Assembly (NCBI RefSeq): GCF_020184175.1
Contig: NC_065531.1
Coordinates: 51,915,213 to 51,979,212, forward strand
Direction: 5' to 3'
Length of the DNA: 64,000 nucleotides
Origin: Aphis gossypii
Lineage: Eukaryota > Arthropoda > Insecta > Hemiptera > Aphididae
This document shows, one piece after another, positions 11,406 through 25,012 of the stretch. Position 1 is the first letter of the stretch, and every line of letters begins with the position of its first letter. The notes beneath the pieces were generated by a model. It saw only the letters and a program-made list of their open reading frames with translations. It was not told the DNA's origin and did no database searches. The position numbers and the translations under genes were made by a program.

Positions 11406-13960
11406 CAGTGTTTAATGTATATGATGAGACGCATAGGATAAAACAAGTAAACCCATAAAATTATCATCATTTTAGAAATTTTATAAAATTTATAATAGAT
11501 ATAAATAAATTATCATAGTAAAAACTACTAACAAATGAGTTAGTTGTGTAATTAGTTATTACTCATTACTATTTTTGCTGATTACGGACGTATTAAAACT
11601 GATGGAGTGATCTATACTTAAAAATAAATAATTATTTCGGATGTATCTATAATCGTGTGATTACATATTAAAATAATATATTTTTTGGGTATACATATTT
11701 GAATGAATTTTTAGTTTTTAAGGTAATATAATATACCTATATTATCCAAATCTTAATCATAATAATATCTATTCAGCATAAATATCATCGTTTTGTTTAC
11801 CATAAACATTATTATTAGTATATTAATCACTATCATTACTAACGTGTGTATTCATTTGAATGAAAATTATATTTTTTAAATTTATGCTTGTTTATACTTT
11901 TTAGTTTAATCATTAATTATATTGTACATTTTTTACAATTCTAATTTTATTGGGATTTCATAATAAAGTATACTTTATAGGTCTATACGTTAGTTATCAA
12001 ATAATAAGTAAATATTTTTATATAATTATAATACAGCCACAGCTTTTATCATAACGTTTAATATATTATACAATATGTTTACAATGTTTCGAAGTATTAA
12101 AAAACCATCTATCAATATCATATGTCAATTTAAATTACAGCATTTTGATAATTTATTTGAATTAAATATTTTTTTATAAACATATGTTATATAATATACT
12201 ATTATTATAATTTATAATATATACCTCTAGACACATATTTGATTAAATAATAAATTTAAAAAAATAATTGTATTGATTTTTAACGTGGTCATTGTTTGTT
12301 ATAAATTAAGTAAGTATATAATTAAATAATTGTATTTTATGAACTATCAGTTTTATACCATGGTAACTTGGTTCAAGAGTGGTTCAGGTTACATGTGATC
12401 ACGAAAATAGTTGACACAACACGAATGCATAAATAATTAATATGTAATCGTAATCTATTATTTAATTCTTGAATTATTACGTGCACACACTAAATTATGT
12501 TTTGTACAAATAGCTGTTATAATGTTATATTACAATATGTTTTGCTTGATATTCCAGTTTTTATTTGAAATTATTAGGCAATATAAAATAGTAAGTAACA
12601 TGCGTGTATCTATTAACAACATCGTGTAATGTAGTATAAATGTATAATGCATTGCATATGATGTGGTAGATAATTAGATATGTTTTAAAAATTACACTAT
12701 ATACAACATCGATTGCTTTTCAAATTGATAACAATAAACTATAAGACAATATAAAAATTAAAAACATAACATTTGATAAATTTCTATAAATATAAATGCT
12801 TCAGATAAAATATAAGCACCTATAGCGTGTACAATATTAATTTATATTTTATATTCGAGTAATATTCGAGTTCCTTAAAAAAATTCATGATGCTATTATA
12901 GTTTTTGTTAGTACCTACGTATATATACAGCTTTTTCATAATATTTTTCGGTTATTCGATTTTTGCCGTGTTCATAATAATTGTATAGTTTAGTATTTGG
13001 TATTAAACAATAACTGGGTACTTACTATACTTACCTACACATATACATAACGAGCATAGTAATTTATACGATTGTATCTAAAAGTATAGTAGATGTAGTA
13101 ATACATGTAAGCGTAAAAAAGTGTTATTGACGAGTATCACGGAAAAGTATATTACAATGTATATAAATACCGGATAATAATAAAAATAATAAAATATGAA
13201 TACATTTGTCGAAAGCTTAAATTACGTTACACTTACCAATGTTATGATTAGCATTGTTATGAATAAAAAAATAATGTGTATTAATAAAATACAAATCGCA
13301 TTTCGAAATATTTTAATTACCATCATGCGTGTATATATATTATGTACGAGTTATATAATATAATCTTTCGAAAACTGTTGTGGGATGATTGAGCACCTAT
13401 ATTCGAAGTATTAACCACCTGTATGGGTATTTTTTTTTTAATTAACCTAACCTATTTTGTATATTCCAGAAGAAGAGGACTTAGAAATATTGGAAATATT
13501 CATATCAAAAGAATACCTACTCGAATCAACCAAAATAAAATTTAAATCGTAAATAATTAGTTGATTATATAGATATGTCTCTAGTATTTTTTCTTAATTT
13601 TCGATATCATACAAATACTATATGGTCAAATAAGTTCTAAAATCTGTCATACAGATGGAAATCAAAATATTTTAATAATCAATACCAAAAAATTCCTCGA
13701 TGGGGCTGGTGTGGGAGTTAGGTACGTTGTTTGTACATAGGTTAGGTTAGTATTGTATCATTTGTATTTAGGTAACTATATACCCGACTTACTTATATAG
13801 TGGAAGCAAAAATATTATGATATTATGTTATATTATATCATGTGTTATGATGAAACATTATAGTAAATAATACTATTTATAGTATGTGGATACTATTATT
13901 ATATAGGTACGACGTATAAAATATAGTAATGACCATATTTACGGCACACGTATATCGGTG
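11406..13960. other. AT-rich desert, no gene seen
   Basis: About 2.5 kb of A/T-dominated sequence. Two TTAGG-like words sit near 13740 but there is no telomeric array. No coding frame of mixed composition and no transposon ends were identified. Confidence 0.55.
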
Positions 13961-14343
13961 ATACACGTTGGGTAGAGACTAAAGCGTGTAGTAGTGTAGG
14001 TGGATATATATAACATATACCTATGTGTATCTACCTGTATTATTTAATATAATCCGTACGAGGTGCAAGGTGTTTGACGACTTCGGCCCTGGGGGATAAA
14101 TTGAACAGGGGTAGTTTTGCGGGGGCTAGCAAAAAGGATAAGTACGAGTATATAATATATACGGTCATGCTACAGCAGGTAGGTACTATCAAGAGTAAAA
14201 AAAAAAAAAAAATGGCCCGTCTATAAGACAGCAGCGTTGCTGCAGCCGAGATTGCCGGTGATCTGTATATAAGAGGTCGTTTAATGGGCTGAAAAACAAA
14301 ATAAATACGTATTACATGAGATACGGTTTTGAATTAAAACGTT
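13961..14343. promoter_or_regulatory. G-rich and CpG-containing block, possible regulatory DNA
   Basis: At 14056-14135 the sequence carries TTCGGCCCTGGGGGATAAAT and AGGGGTAGTTTTGCGGGGGC. At 14224-14290 it has a small hairpin (CAGCAGCGTTGCTGCAG) and TATATAAGAGG. An A run separates the two patches. Neither is coding. Confidence 0.25.
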
Positions 14344-14364
14344 TTATTATTATTATTATTATTG
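14344..14364. repeat. (ATT)n microsatellite
   Basis: About seven uninterrupted ATT units. The related tracts at 54395-54420, 62628-62640 and 62941-62955 show this triplet is common in the window. Confidence 0.85.
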
Positions 14365-15411
14365 TTGGGGTAAAAAAAAGGTACGCCCGCTGTAGCGTTT
14401 CATTGACAAAATTATAGAGAACTGCACTGTACGAAAATATTATACACGCACACGAACGACAGACTTCCCATTCACCACTAACTCGCGCGCGCAAATCGTA
14501 AAATATATAATAAACGTATATATAATTCTATATATATACACCTATATAGTCGGATACTTAATACTCGAACACTAGTGGTTATTCTGTAAAGCCTCGGGCG
14601 TTTACACAGAACGATGGATATATAAGTGCTTAGTACGTACACACATTATACGAGTGCACGAATAGTAGGTAATAATAATTGCCATCAATGAAAAGCGATA
14701 TTATAACTGTGTAATATGTTATATATATATACATATAATGAAATATAAAAAAAATAGGTATGCGATTATAGTTTTTTTTTTTTTGTATATTATATTATAT
14801 TATACCGTCCTCGTTCCATCTAATATATAGTTCGTTTTGTAAAACGAAGTAGGAAAAAAACGAAATAAATACCACGTAATAGTACGATTTCGAGACATTA
14901 TATTATATTGTACTCCTCACTCTTATCGTCGTTTCATTCACTATAATATTAAACACCCGCAAAAAGATTACATTATTTTAACAACGCAAAGCACGCGACT
15001 CAGTCATCTCAACAGCAGGATTATAGTTTTACAATATTCGTCGAGCACGACACGCTGCAAAATGCAAATAATTGAGGACGACGGTATTTATAAATAGGAC
15101 ATTATACGGTATAGAATATAGAACACACCTGTGTTGACGCGCATCAACAGTGTTTTAGGAGATGAATTGATTATCCTATATTTAAATGAATAAAAGGAAT
15201 GATATTATTGTGTTGTACATACAAAATTAAAAAAACATGGTTACAATATAATAATTAACGTATAGTGTATATAATATCACTATATTCACTATAATATATA
15301 CAAACTGCGCCACCATACCACCCCATCATAAAATAGATGCTTGATGAATAATGCATGAAGATTATTTTATCACCTATATTATTATATCGTTATAATTATT
15401 ATCGTTATTGC
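14365..15411. other. Non-coding DNA with mixed small patches, no gene seen
   Basis: AT-rich sequence interrupted by CpG-bearing words near 14470-14490, 14575-14660 and 14990-15080. The minus-strand ORF at 14312-14494 includes the ATT microsatellite and is not credible as protein. Confidence 0.45.

Positions 15412-15442
<31 letters not shown>
15412..15442. repeat. (TTG)n microsatellite
   Basis: About ten TTG/CAA units. Neither reading direction lies inside a longer open frame, so it is not a poly-Gln coding repeat. Confidence 0.92.
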
Positions 15443-15514
15443 AACTGTGGCAACTGAGCTCATTAAATGTTTATTAGATATTCCATTTTAATTCCTAAAA
15501 AACTGTTGTGGGGC

Positions 15515-15605
15515 CAATTAAGTGGAGTAAGAATTTACGCGGCCAGCCGGAACAAAGATCGCTTTAGGTAAATTATGGAAACGGTTTAATACGTTTAAAC
15601 GAAAA
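15515..15605. promoter_or_regulatory. Compact mixed-composition block, possible conserved element
   Basis: About 90 bases without simple repeats: GGGGCCAATTAAGTGGAGTA, then GCGGCCAGCCGGAAC and AAGATCGCTTTAGG, then a palindromic ACGTTTAAACG-like end near 15590. CCAATTA is a homeodomain-type core. Sharply bounded by AT-rich DNA. Confidence 0.28.
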
Positions 15606-17260
15606 TAAAAAAATAAATTGCGTTGCATACTTATTAAATGAACATTAAATGGCATGGAGAACAATAGAAATTAAATATATTTTTTTGATTTTTTTTTTTT
15701 ATAACTCTATCCGAATTTAAAATATAAAACGGTATATTAATCGTGGTCGACCGAAGCAAGCATTATGGTAATATTTAAATAATATATTATATTCATTATA
15801 GTAAGTGACATAAGGTATTTACTTCAGAATTCTCTATATTAAGTCTCAGGGTGACCGGACACCGGAAGACAACATTATATTACAATTTGTACTTAGCTTT
15901 ATAGTAAATAAGTAACGGTACTAGTCAGTTTTTTAAGGGTATTGAAAGCGGTGATTTCCTGTCTTTATCTAAAACACGCGCTCATAACAACATTGGTATT
16001 TAGATGTCTTCTATTTCCAATGAACCATAGTGATAGGAATTATTAAAACAGCTTTAAATATTTGTCGACATGTATACTAGGATCAAAATTTTTTACATTT
16101 TTTGATTTTTCTTCGAAAACTTAAATACGTCAAATTTTACTTCTGATTTTTTATGATTTATTAGAGATAAAATAAAAAAAAGAAGAAAGATCAAAAATAG
16201 ACTTGATTAAAAATTAAAATCGATTTTTAGAATTCTTATTGCTTTATTAGATCAATCGTTACTTTGAAAATAGAATACATCTGCCGATCTAATTAGATCA
16301 TTGAATGTTGTGATTTTGTTAGACAAAGACAAAAAGTCATCGCTTTCAGTCCCAGTGAACAGTTTGTGCGTTATACTGTAATACTATATGTATGTGTAAT
16401 TGTATAATCCTGGTTGTCGGATTAATTACATAAACGTTGTATTATGGTACTGCAGAAATATCATTAATCATTATAGTTTACAAACAATAATATCGATTGA
16501 ACCAGGGCTCAGGCCCATATCGATTTACCTACGTAAAATGAATCATGATAAATAGGGCAGCGGAATCGTAGCATTTGCATATTTGTTTTGCACAATCACA
16601 AAAACAGCAGAGTACGAAACAAATATGTTTCATGCTTTCATAAAGCTACTTTAAAAATTGTATTTATACATAAATGCGTATTTTGAGATTTTTGTTGTTT
16701 TTAAGGCATATTTCTTCCATTTTATGTTATACTTTTGGAGATATATTTTTACTTAATTTATAATTTTGAAATTTTTTTCTCCATTAACGTTTTTGTTTTA
16801 AATAATGCAATCTAACATAAATTTATTTTTTTAACTAGTGTCGTAAAATATTAAATATAATAAAATTCAATGTATTATATATTTATATCAATATTATCAA
16901 TCAATTTTTAAAACTAGATTTATGTTGTATTATGAATATTATGATATTACCTACATCTAAAATTTTAAATAAATATAAAAAGTTATTATGTCATAAATTG
17001 AGTGGACCCGTTTGTGGATATAAAATAACAATAACGATAAAATATGAGGTTTATTTTAGTGGTGAAAACGAATTTTAGGAATCGTCTTCAAAAATCAAAT
17101 ACCTCGTTAATTTTCTCTCTATCATATTTTTATTGAATATTATGGTCCAATCTTATTATTTTACGTAGCACACCAACTTCTGTAGTAGTATTATCTCACT
17201 CAAAACTTGTGATGTTTAATGTAAATATACTTAATATATAGTTAATATTACAAACAAATA
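15606..17260. other. AT-rich non-coding DNA, with one octamer-bearing patch
   Basis: Mostly A/T-rich with no gene signal. The patch at 16545-16625 is more complex and holds GCATTTGCATATTTG, a POU-type octamer, followed by TTTTGCACAATCAC. A single octamer is expected several times by chance in DNA of this composition. Confidence 0.45.
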
Positions 17261-17625
17261 GTAAGTCGGTAACCGAGCGGCGCACTGTTCTTAGCACATA
17301 TAATTATCTACGCTCACACACGATAGATGCTCACCGATTCTCATAATTTAACACAAAAATTATTGGCATTGTATACAAGAACTGTAATAGTCATATCATT
17401 GTGCCGAACAATTATAATATTTATTTCATGCGCACACGTACACTGTGCATAACGTTTTATTAACATACTGACATAGTATATAATATAATATATATGTGGA
17501 AATGATTATGTAAGATTTAAAGTTGGGTTTTTTGTTTTATCTGCAATTATCGCACTCTCGCGAAGGAGGGGAAACTCACAGGAGGTGAAAGCGCGTTCGG
17601 TTCCTGTAAGTAAAGCAAGACAGAT
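17261..17625. other. Mixed block with a strong 5' splice-site-like string
   Basis: CpG-bearing patches lie near 17265-17345 and 17550-17610. The second reads CTCGCGAAGGAGGGG through GAGGTGAAAGCGCG and ends in TTCCTGTAAGTAAAGC, which contains a perfect donor-like GTAAGT at about 17607. This could mark a non-coding first exon or be chance. There is no supporting acceptor or reading frame. Confidence 0.2.
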
Positions 17626-18400
17626 GTCTTATGCATAACTGTATATAGATACACGTTACTGTATGCTATAATATGCCTATATACTATAAGCATGTATATA
17701 AACATAATACCATTTATATAGAAATGTAGTTCATCGTGTTTAATACGAAGTCTTTAAATTTAATTTGTTTCAACAGCGGATATTCTTATTGTTACGCAGT
17801 TTACTTAAAAGTGAAGATTTTTTCAAAATCAGACACGAGAAAATAATTATTATGTTATAGACATAAGTATAGCAATTAGCAATATATTTTTTAAATACTA
17901 TAACTATACCTATTAATAGACGATTTAAAGCTCGGCCTCTTCGAAAAACTCTGCCTTCGCCTAAGAGTATAATTTTAGACATTTCTAAAATAACATAATT
18001 CATTTATACCATGCGCCAATATTGTTGAGGCTAAGGATATAATACGTGGTCATTGGTTAGTCAAAAATAAATAACCTATATATTTTATTCCTATTTATTA
18101 TACCTATAAAGACTTATTGCATCAGAGCTCGGCAATGGATATGAAAATATTATGACGCACGATTTATTGATAATTATTATATTTTAATATTAATAGTTGA
18201 TTGTGTATGGACATTAACGATTTTCAATAATAAACGTTTTCGGCAATATAAGAAATATTATCTATACATCGATGCCCTCACGTATCTATCCGAGTATATA
18301 ATAATAATGTGTAATACTCGTATAATGAAATACCCATCACACGTGAAAATAACATACATCTCGCGCGCGCGTATATAATGCGTATACAATAATTTTATAA
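17626..18400. other. AT-rich non-coding DNA, no gene seen
   Basis: A/T-dominated, with a CGCGCGCG tract at 18361-18371. The minus-strand ORF at 17770-18003 is Ile/Tyr/Leu-rich and not convincing. Confidence 0.5.
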
Positions 18401-19075
18401 TGATCGGTTTTCGAGTTTCCCATGCGCGCATTAATGATTTGGCAGATGGCGCATGTGAATGAAAGAGCCGAAAAAAAACGTACGAGGTTTATAATGACGG
18501 GGTATTGGATACACTTTTTAACGGTTCTATGGACAAAACAATTGATATTTAAAAAAAAAAAAAAATCGATATACTTATGTACCTATAGACTAATAATATT
18601 ATATACATGTACTACGCGTGTGTATTTGTTACTTGGTCGGAATGGGGGGAGAGAAAGACAATGCTCATCACCGGCGTGCACGCTGTGTGAGACTGAGACA
18701 AATTGACCGCAGATAAGTATTATATTATATTGTACGTATGCGTTTCCGAAATAACAATAATTTCCGTGTATACACCCTCCCAGAAGACCGCAGTAGTATT
18801 ATAATAACAATTGTCAATGGATATAATGTATACCTACTTCATCGATTTTTTTTTTTAATTGGTTAATGCGCTATTCGATTTCTTCCGAACAACTGCATCA
18901 CGAATCACCACCGTATATTTATCCATGCCGCAGTTAAATTATTGCTATGCGCCCGATGGATATTACATACATCTTCAGCTCAACAATGATAATATAAAAC
19001 CCCTATTTATATATAATTTATGTAAGGGTTGTATAGAATTCTTGTATTGTCGTCATTATGTTATAGTATAATTGT
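18401..19075. promoter_or_regulatory. Mixed-composition patches, possible regulatory DNA
   Basis: Patches at 18405-18480 (with GGCAGATGGCGCATG, an E-box-like CAGATGG), 18635-18715 and 18855-18985 are free of simple repeats. Plus-strand frames are open at 18422-18706 and 18859-19071. The first crosses an A run and the second has no recognisable domain, so I do not call genes. Confidence 0.25.
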
Positions 19076-19740
19076 TATTACTTATTATAGGTAGGTACCT
19101 TTTTCGATGAATGATATATTTTCCAGCATTTAATTTCGGTTTATTGACGGTGGAACTCAAATTAATATATGTAACATATTATATTATTATCTTCTAGCTA
19201 TCTAACACACCTATAAAAAATAATAAGGTAAAAAATAACCATGAACACCTAAAAATTGGGTAATTATTTTACAAAACATCATAAAAAACGTTTTTTTAAT
19301 CACTGCGTATTCGATTGAAAATTATTTAAATTTTAAAATTAAAATATTTATAAATCATGTGATACATTTGCAATAATTTAACACTTCAATACGCAATAAT
19401 ATTTTATGTTTTTCCGTTACAGTTTTTTAGCTGATGTTCCTATAAAAAATTGAAAACTTCAATAATAATGCGTAATAGTAAAAAATAAATATAGTGATGG
19501 AGGAATGATTCGAAGAATGATCGGTGAAGGGAAGAATGAGTGTTGGATGAAGGAATAATGAATTATATTTTATTAGTGAATGAAATACTATTTAATAATA
19601 ATATATTACTATATGAAGAAGATTGAATGAAATAAAATATATAATAATAAGGGCGTGGACGAAAACGAACACGTTACGAGTATGATATAACGACTCAACG
19701 TGTATGCGGATAATATACCTATATAGATGTGTGTAAGCAA
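19076..19740. other. AT-rich DNA with a purine-rich GAATGA-type tract
   Basis: At 19497-19630 the plus strand repeats words such as GAATGATTC, AGAATGATCGG, AGAATGAG and GGAATAATGAA, a loosely tandem purine-rich tract. The remainder is plain AT-rich DNA. Confidence 0.45.
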
Positions 19741-21320
19741 AGGTATATAATTTGAAGAGCACCAGTTGCAGCGGATGCGCCTGAGGATGACTATAGCCGT
19801 TGTCAGTGTTGTCGGTTGTGGTGGTTTTTTGATTTATTTACAGTAGGCTTATAACGTGTTTAGAAAACTCTCCTAATGCTATAGAATAATGATAAAAATT
19901 AATAACAAATCGCACGAATTTTAAATTTATTTATTTTATCACAATAGTATTATGGCGACGAATATACTTAAAAGTATAGGTATAAGTGTGTCTTCATCAG
20001 AGGTTATAGATAACATTTTTATATTATTTAAATACTAATTTGATAGTTATACTGTAATATAGATACTTACATTGTTATAAGTACTATAGTTATAAATATA
20101 AATACCAACACCCTATTCGAGTGGTGAGATCCACACGTCGCACTTCCACTGCTCGACATGAATAAACTTATCTCATAATTAATTCTCGTTAATATGATCA
20201 AAATGAATAATCGACAATCGTCAATACACATATACAGATATGTCATACAGAGTTTCGTTAACGCCTTATACATAATATTCGGTGTAAATTTATTTTTTCA
20301 TTCTACTCAGCGTCTCAGCCTATATTCAGGGGTGTAGTAATGATACTGTGGCGCGACGTCAATGATGACGACCGTCGCCAGAACGTTTTCCCTTATGGAA
20401 GTACGAGTATATATATATATTATAACCCGATCTTCTTACGCGTCGTAAGGGTTATAATAATTGACGGGCTGACATGAATAAGGGAGGCGAAGCGACTGTG
20501 ATTACTACATAGAAATCGATTCATGTATCCACGCCCACGGAGTACAACTACAATCGTAAGACGACCACTGCGGGATGTACCTATGAGCAACGAGATGATG
20601 CGACTACGGGGGTAGATGTATAGGTGCTTATACGTATGACTACCTATGCGCTATATAAGTGGGACGAGTCGAAATGAAATGATATTTAATTTACAGTTTC
20701 ATTATATGCGTACGAGGACTATAATACAATATAATGTATACTACGTGACTCCAAAAAATCCGGCTCAGGCGACGACCACGGTATGATATTATATTAAAAC
20801 GTATTATCGCGGTCGTGTGTAGTAATGATACGAATTTTCGGTGTCCTTGTGTCTTTTCCCATACGTTGCAGGTAGGTATATTCTATAATTTAATATATAC
20901 ATAGACGGGTATACGATTTCAGTTAAAATGCAGGGAAGATGTTTTAATATTTTAGTTTAATATATAGATGCGGATATATTTAAGGCGGCGCAGACTGCGT
21001 TTAATTTGATTTTTTCCGTTTCCATTTCCGTTTTATTTGATTGCATAAACGCGCGCTGTATCAAAATGGCTTTAATAGTATGTATTTTACCGCCGCGATG
21101 ACGACTACAACTGGTACATAATATCATACATAATATATCATTAATACCTATATAATTATAAGCACCTATATTGCAGCGATGTCGGTGGCTGTGTTGGCTA
21201 TCGAGTCATTCGATAGTTTCCCAGGATTTTTATTGGTTATCCATTGACGATTATTGCTATTAAAATCGCACCCCGCGGCAATATTAATACTATATAATAT
21301 TATATAAAGGTGTATACTTA
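19741..21320. promoter_or_regulatory. Cluster of CpG-rich patches, possible regulatory region
   Basis: Patches at 19757-19830, 20110-20165, 20340-20640, 20755-20870, 20990-21110 and 21230-21285 contain many CpGs within AT-rich DNA. Notable strings are CTTACGCGTCGTAAGG at about 20436 (a 6-bp stem with a 3-base loop), TGTGATTACTACATAG near 20495 and TTGATTGCATAAACGCGCG near 21037. No frame stays open across a patch with credible protein composition. The repeated spacing of CpG patches over 1.5 kb is the reason to flag it. Confidence 0.3.
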
Positions 21321-23961
21321 CAGTTCATTCATTTACACACAACGATTACCCACTGTTATTCTCACATTTGATAATCTACGATTATGGTTGGGAATAGATT
21401 TGTGTCTAAGTGTAATGCTCTAGATCCTACACTCCTCATAAACTACTACTAGTAAACAATGATTACAATAAAATGGAATATATTAAAAAAACAAAACATG
21501 TATTTTATGCATGTATGTATATTATATAATTATAAACGTAAACAGGATGGGTTTAAAAGAGGTCTTTAGACACTCCAGCCAAGAGAGATTTAAACAAATC
21601 TATAGTGGCCAAAGTATTTTTAACAGACAAACTCGTGACTTTATAAGATATAATTTATAGAGCAATATTAATACAAATTTTAAAAATACTGATCTGACAA
21701 ATTAAACCGATCTCTATAATATTAATTGACAACAGATGGGAATCGAGAGAAACTTCACAAAGAAATTATGCCACTAAAGGAACAGCAGTTATACACTTAT
21801 ACCTATATAAATACTACTGTTTGTTTATAAGTCCCGTAACATCCTAAGAATATCAGTGGAAATTAATATTTTTAATGTGGATTTTTCGTGAATAATCTAT
21901 AAACCATTTTAAACATTTTTTCCAAAAACTCAAAAAAATATAATAGGTATATAATATATATTTTAAATAAATAAATAAACTAGAAAAACACTGAAATTGA
22001 TTATAAATACTGGCGAAACTACAGTCAATTAAATTTTTGATTTTTTTAAAATTAATAATTATGTTACAAAACAGTAACAGATATCAGTGTAATTTAAGCT
22101 TGATAGTAATCCTAAATTTTTGATGAAAATCGTCAAAAATATTTACCTAATAGTAGAAATTTGAGCGTATTTAAAAATTTATTATTGTTTATTGGTCAGC
22201 AATTGTTCATATCGTGTCTATGATATAGAATTTATATAATATTTTAATATATGTAAGTGTCAATTGTTATATTAATTGATTATTTGATCATTTTAACTAC
22301 ACAATATATGAACATTTTCTGTAAAATCTCTATACATCAGTTTATTGTATTACTATAATGCGATTGACTTGGAAAAAATTATAAAATACATTACCATATA
22401 GTACCACCAAAATATGCTCACGAAGAATAATAGTAGAATAATAATTGTTTAGTGAAGATGGCCAAGTGACTGAATGTAGCTAATAGTGACGAGAAGTCTA
22501 TAAAACAGACCACAAGTTCAAAAAAAGCATATTATTATAGGTACTTAAATAAATGATTCTTGTCAATCAATATTGTGTATTAATTATTTTACATTTTTCT
22601 ATAACAATATGTATACGTATAATATTATGTCATAGTTTTTTTTTTGTTAGACTAGTGATTATTATTAAGCTACGTTAAAATTTAAATTAATTAATGATTT
22701 AAAAATGTGTGACTCAATTTATAGTTAGGTACCGTACCCAAATTAAATTTTATTTAAAATTATTTAGGTATATTATAACATAATTAACATTTTTTTTTTT
22801 TTAGAACATTTTACTAAAATAAATGGTAAACTCATCCTTTAACTTTGTATAAATAATATTATATTTACACTTGATTGGTGAAGCAGCATCAATATACTAT
22901 ATTATTATTGTAAAAGTATAGTTTCTGCTTTTTTTTCATAGAAGACAGGACTGCACACTGGTCTTGACGTGTATCAAAATCGTAAAATTGTAATTTCCAA
23001 CAACAGAAAGGTAAACAAGAGGGTTGGAGACTTGTACGTACATATTATATTTTTGTTACCATACATATGGTACATATGTATATTGTACAGTAAAGGGTGG
23101 AGAGATTCAGCGTTCGTGAATAAACTAGAAGCGCAATGAACCGTTGCAGTACACCGTTCGAAAGATTCGACACAATTGATTTGCATAACATAATAATAAA
23201 ATATATAGTAAGTCGTATAAATTTAAATATTTTTATCTGCTTTTTCGTTTAAGTTTTCTATATTGAATGATTTCAAGTTTTCAAACCAGAAAATGCTTTC
23301 GAAATTTCCGTGTGATGTAATATAAGACATGTATTCTTTGAACGTAATATAAGCAAAAGGAAATATAGGTACTTGCAATATTTTATTGCTTATACGTATT
23401 AATACAACAACGAATACGATTCCGGTGATATTTTTGACAAACATTTAGGTGTAATGTAAAATAATATCGTTTATTAAAATAAATAATAATTCATAAAGCT
23501 ATGATTTTTTTTTATATTATATTATGCGACAATTGTTTTACCGTAAACACAATTCCCATTATATGAATAACGTACTGAGGAAAAATCTCAGGAATAAATT
23601 TGAAGAATTTTAAACAAATAATGTATGCAATCATACTTGTAATTACATTAAAAATGTTAAAAATAACACGTATAATTCGCTGAAGTATAAACGATTTTTA
23701 AAATGACAGGTTTTTCGAACCTTCACCTCTAGCTATATATTTACTTACGTATAAATATAGGTAGGTACACTACTTCTCAAACGGGTTTAAATTTTTTAAC
23801 ACTGTTTGTTCCGCCAAAATAGATATACATTGAATTACAGTATATTTAAATATCGCAATCATTTCAAACAGCAGAATTAAAATCTAAACTCGTTTAGAAA
23901 ATAAAACTATCGCCCCAACTGCATAGTGCATTTAATTGACAACACATATTTATATATTATA
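21321..23961. other. AT-rich non-coding DNA, no gene seen
   Basis: Mostly A/T-rich. A 37-codon frame at 21547-21660 (MGLKEVFRHSSQERF...) and the more complex sequence to about 21790 look less random than their surroundings and might be a transposon protein scrap, but I cannot identify it. Minus-strand frames at 22974-23186 and 23223-23444 have AT-driven composition and no recognisable family. Confidence 0.45.
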
Positions 23962-24525
23962 CAGGGTGATTCAAAATGTAGGTATATTGTAGCCATTTTA
24001 TTATAAGTAAAATTATTTACAATAATGAAAACATTTTAACATTAAAGTTTTATCATTTAAAAATATTATTTAAAATGATTAGTAATTATAATATTTTTTT
24101 CACAATATTTTAGGGGACTTATATGATGGTAAATTTAAGATATTCAAATGGAAACCTATATTTTTTGATACTCTTAATGTGAACCATTTTTTCGAATATT
24201 TCGATGTATAAAAATCAAAATTAGTACATGTATTTTGTAATTTATAACTTATAAGTATTTAAAGCTTTAAAGGTTAGATGAGCGGAATAAAGTTGTAGGT
24301 ATACAGAGACACTCCAAAAAATGTTGGTCTACTATAATACTCTACTCACCTAATATTTTAATACTTATTATTTATAATCTAAATTCATTCAAATTTTGAT
24401 TTTAAGTATCAAAATACTCTAAATAAAATTTTAAAAATCACTTATAATTTTAAGTACTTCTAAATAAAACACCTTTTATGTTGAAAATTCTTAGCTATTA
24501 AAATTAAATGAATATAAATTAGGTA
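23962..24525 (+). repeat. Interspersed repeat copy A, CAGGGTGATTC-headed DNA-transposon-like
   Basis: The repeat starts with TACAGGGTGATTCAAAAT at a TA dinucleotide. Its interior matches the copy at 36281: TTTCGATGTATAAAAATC (here) against CCTCGATGCATAAAAATCGA, and GATGAGCGGAATAAAG against GATTAGCGGAGTGGTA, followed in both by a GGTCTACTA/GGGCTACTA word and an AAATTTTGATTTTA-like segment. The CAGGGTG start and TA context suggest a Tc1/mariner-like DNA element, but no opposite terminus or coding was found. A truncated Helitron-like copy begins where this ends. Confidence 0.5.
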
Positions 24526-25012
24526 TTTATACTATAAAAGTAAATCTCGATTTTTTTATCACGCATACAAATCCACACCGCTCAACGACCAATATCGTCA
24601 TCAAATTTTTTACTATTATACCGACAGTTTGATGGAGGTTTTAGTACCACTTTTGTAAGGGAACATGTCCAATATTTTGACATTTTGAGATGTTTACAGG
24701 AATATGTTATTTATATCTAAACACACAAAATAGTATGTAAGTGTATTTAGATACAAAAAAATCTGAAAATGTCAAAATATTCGACAACTTTCCAAACAAA
24801 AGTGGTACTAAAATCTCCAGTAAACTGTCAGGTATAACAGTAAAACATTTGATTACGCTACGTTGAATGGTGTGGATTTGTATGCGTAACAAAAAATCGG
24901 GATTTCCTTTTATAGTATAGATAAAGACGAAACATATCTACGTGTTCCTATAGTAACAGTATGTGTAAATATCTTTATTTGACTTTTTTCGAAAAGGGAA
25001 CATAATAAGTTA
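24526..25012 (+). mobile_element. Helitron-like element, copy 1, 3'-truncated
   Basis: The start TTTATACTATAAAAG corresponds to TCTATACTATAAAAG in the other copies, preceded by A. The first 400 bases form a foldback: left arm about 24526-24695 and right arm about 24755-24922. For example CGCATACAAATCCACACC on the left is matched by GGTGTGGATTTGTATGCG on the right. After the foldback the sequence follows the shared right-hand segment (ACATATCTACGTGTTCCTAT) and stops matching the other copies after about 25012. About 650 bases present in copies 2 and 3 are missing. There is no coding capacity. Confidence 0.68.

Noticed and set aside
13735..13760. TTAGG-like words (GGTTAGGTTAG), the insect telomere repeat
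   Set aside because: Only two units here and scattered single words elsewhere; no array.
22645..22670. AGACTAGTGATT, as in the mature miR-7 sequence
   Set aside because: The seed GGAAGAC is not present and there is no complementary arm nearby to form a precursor hairpin.
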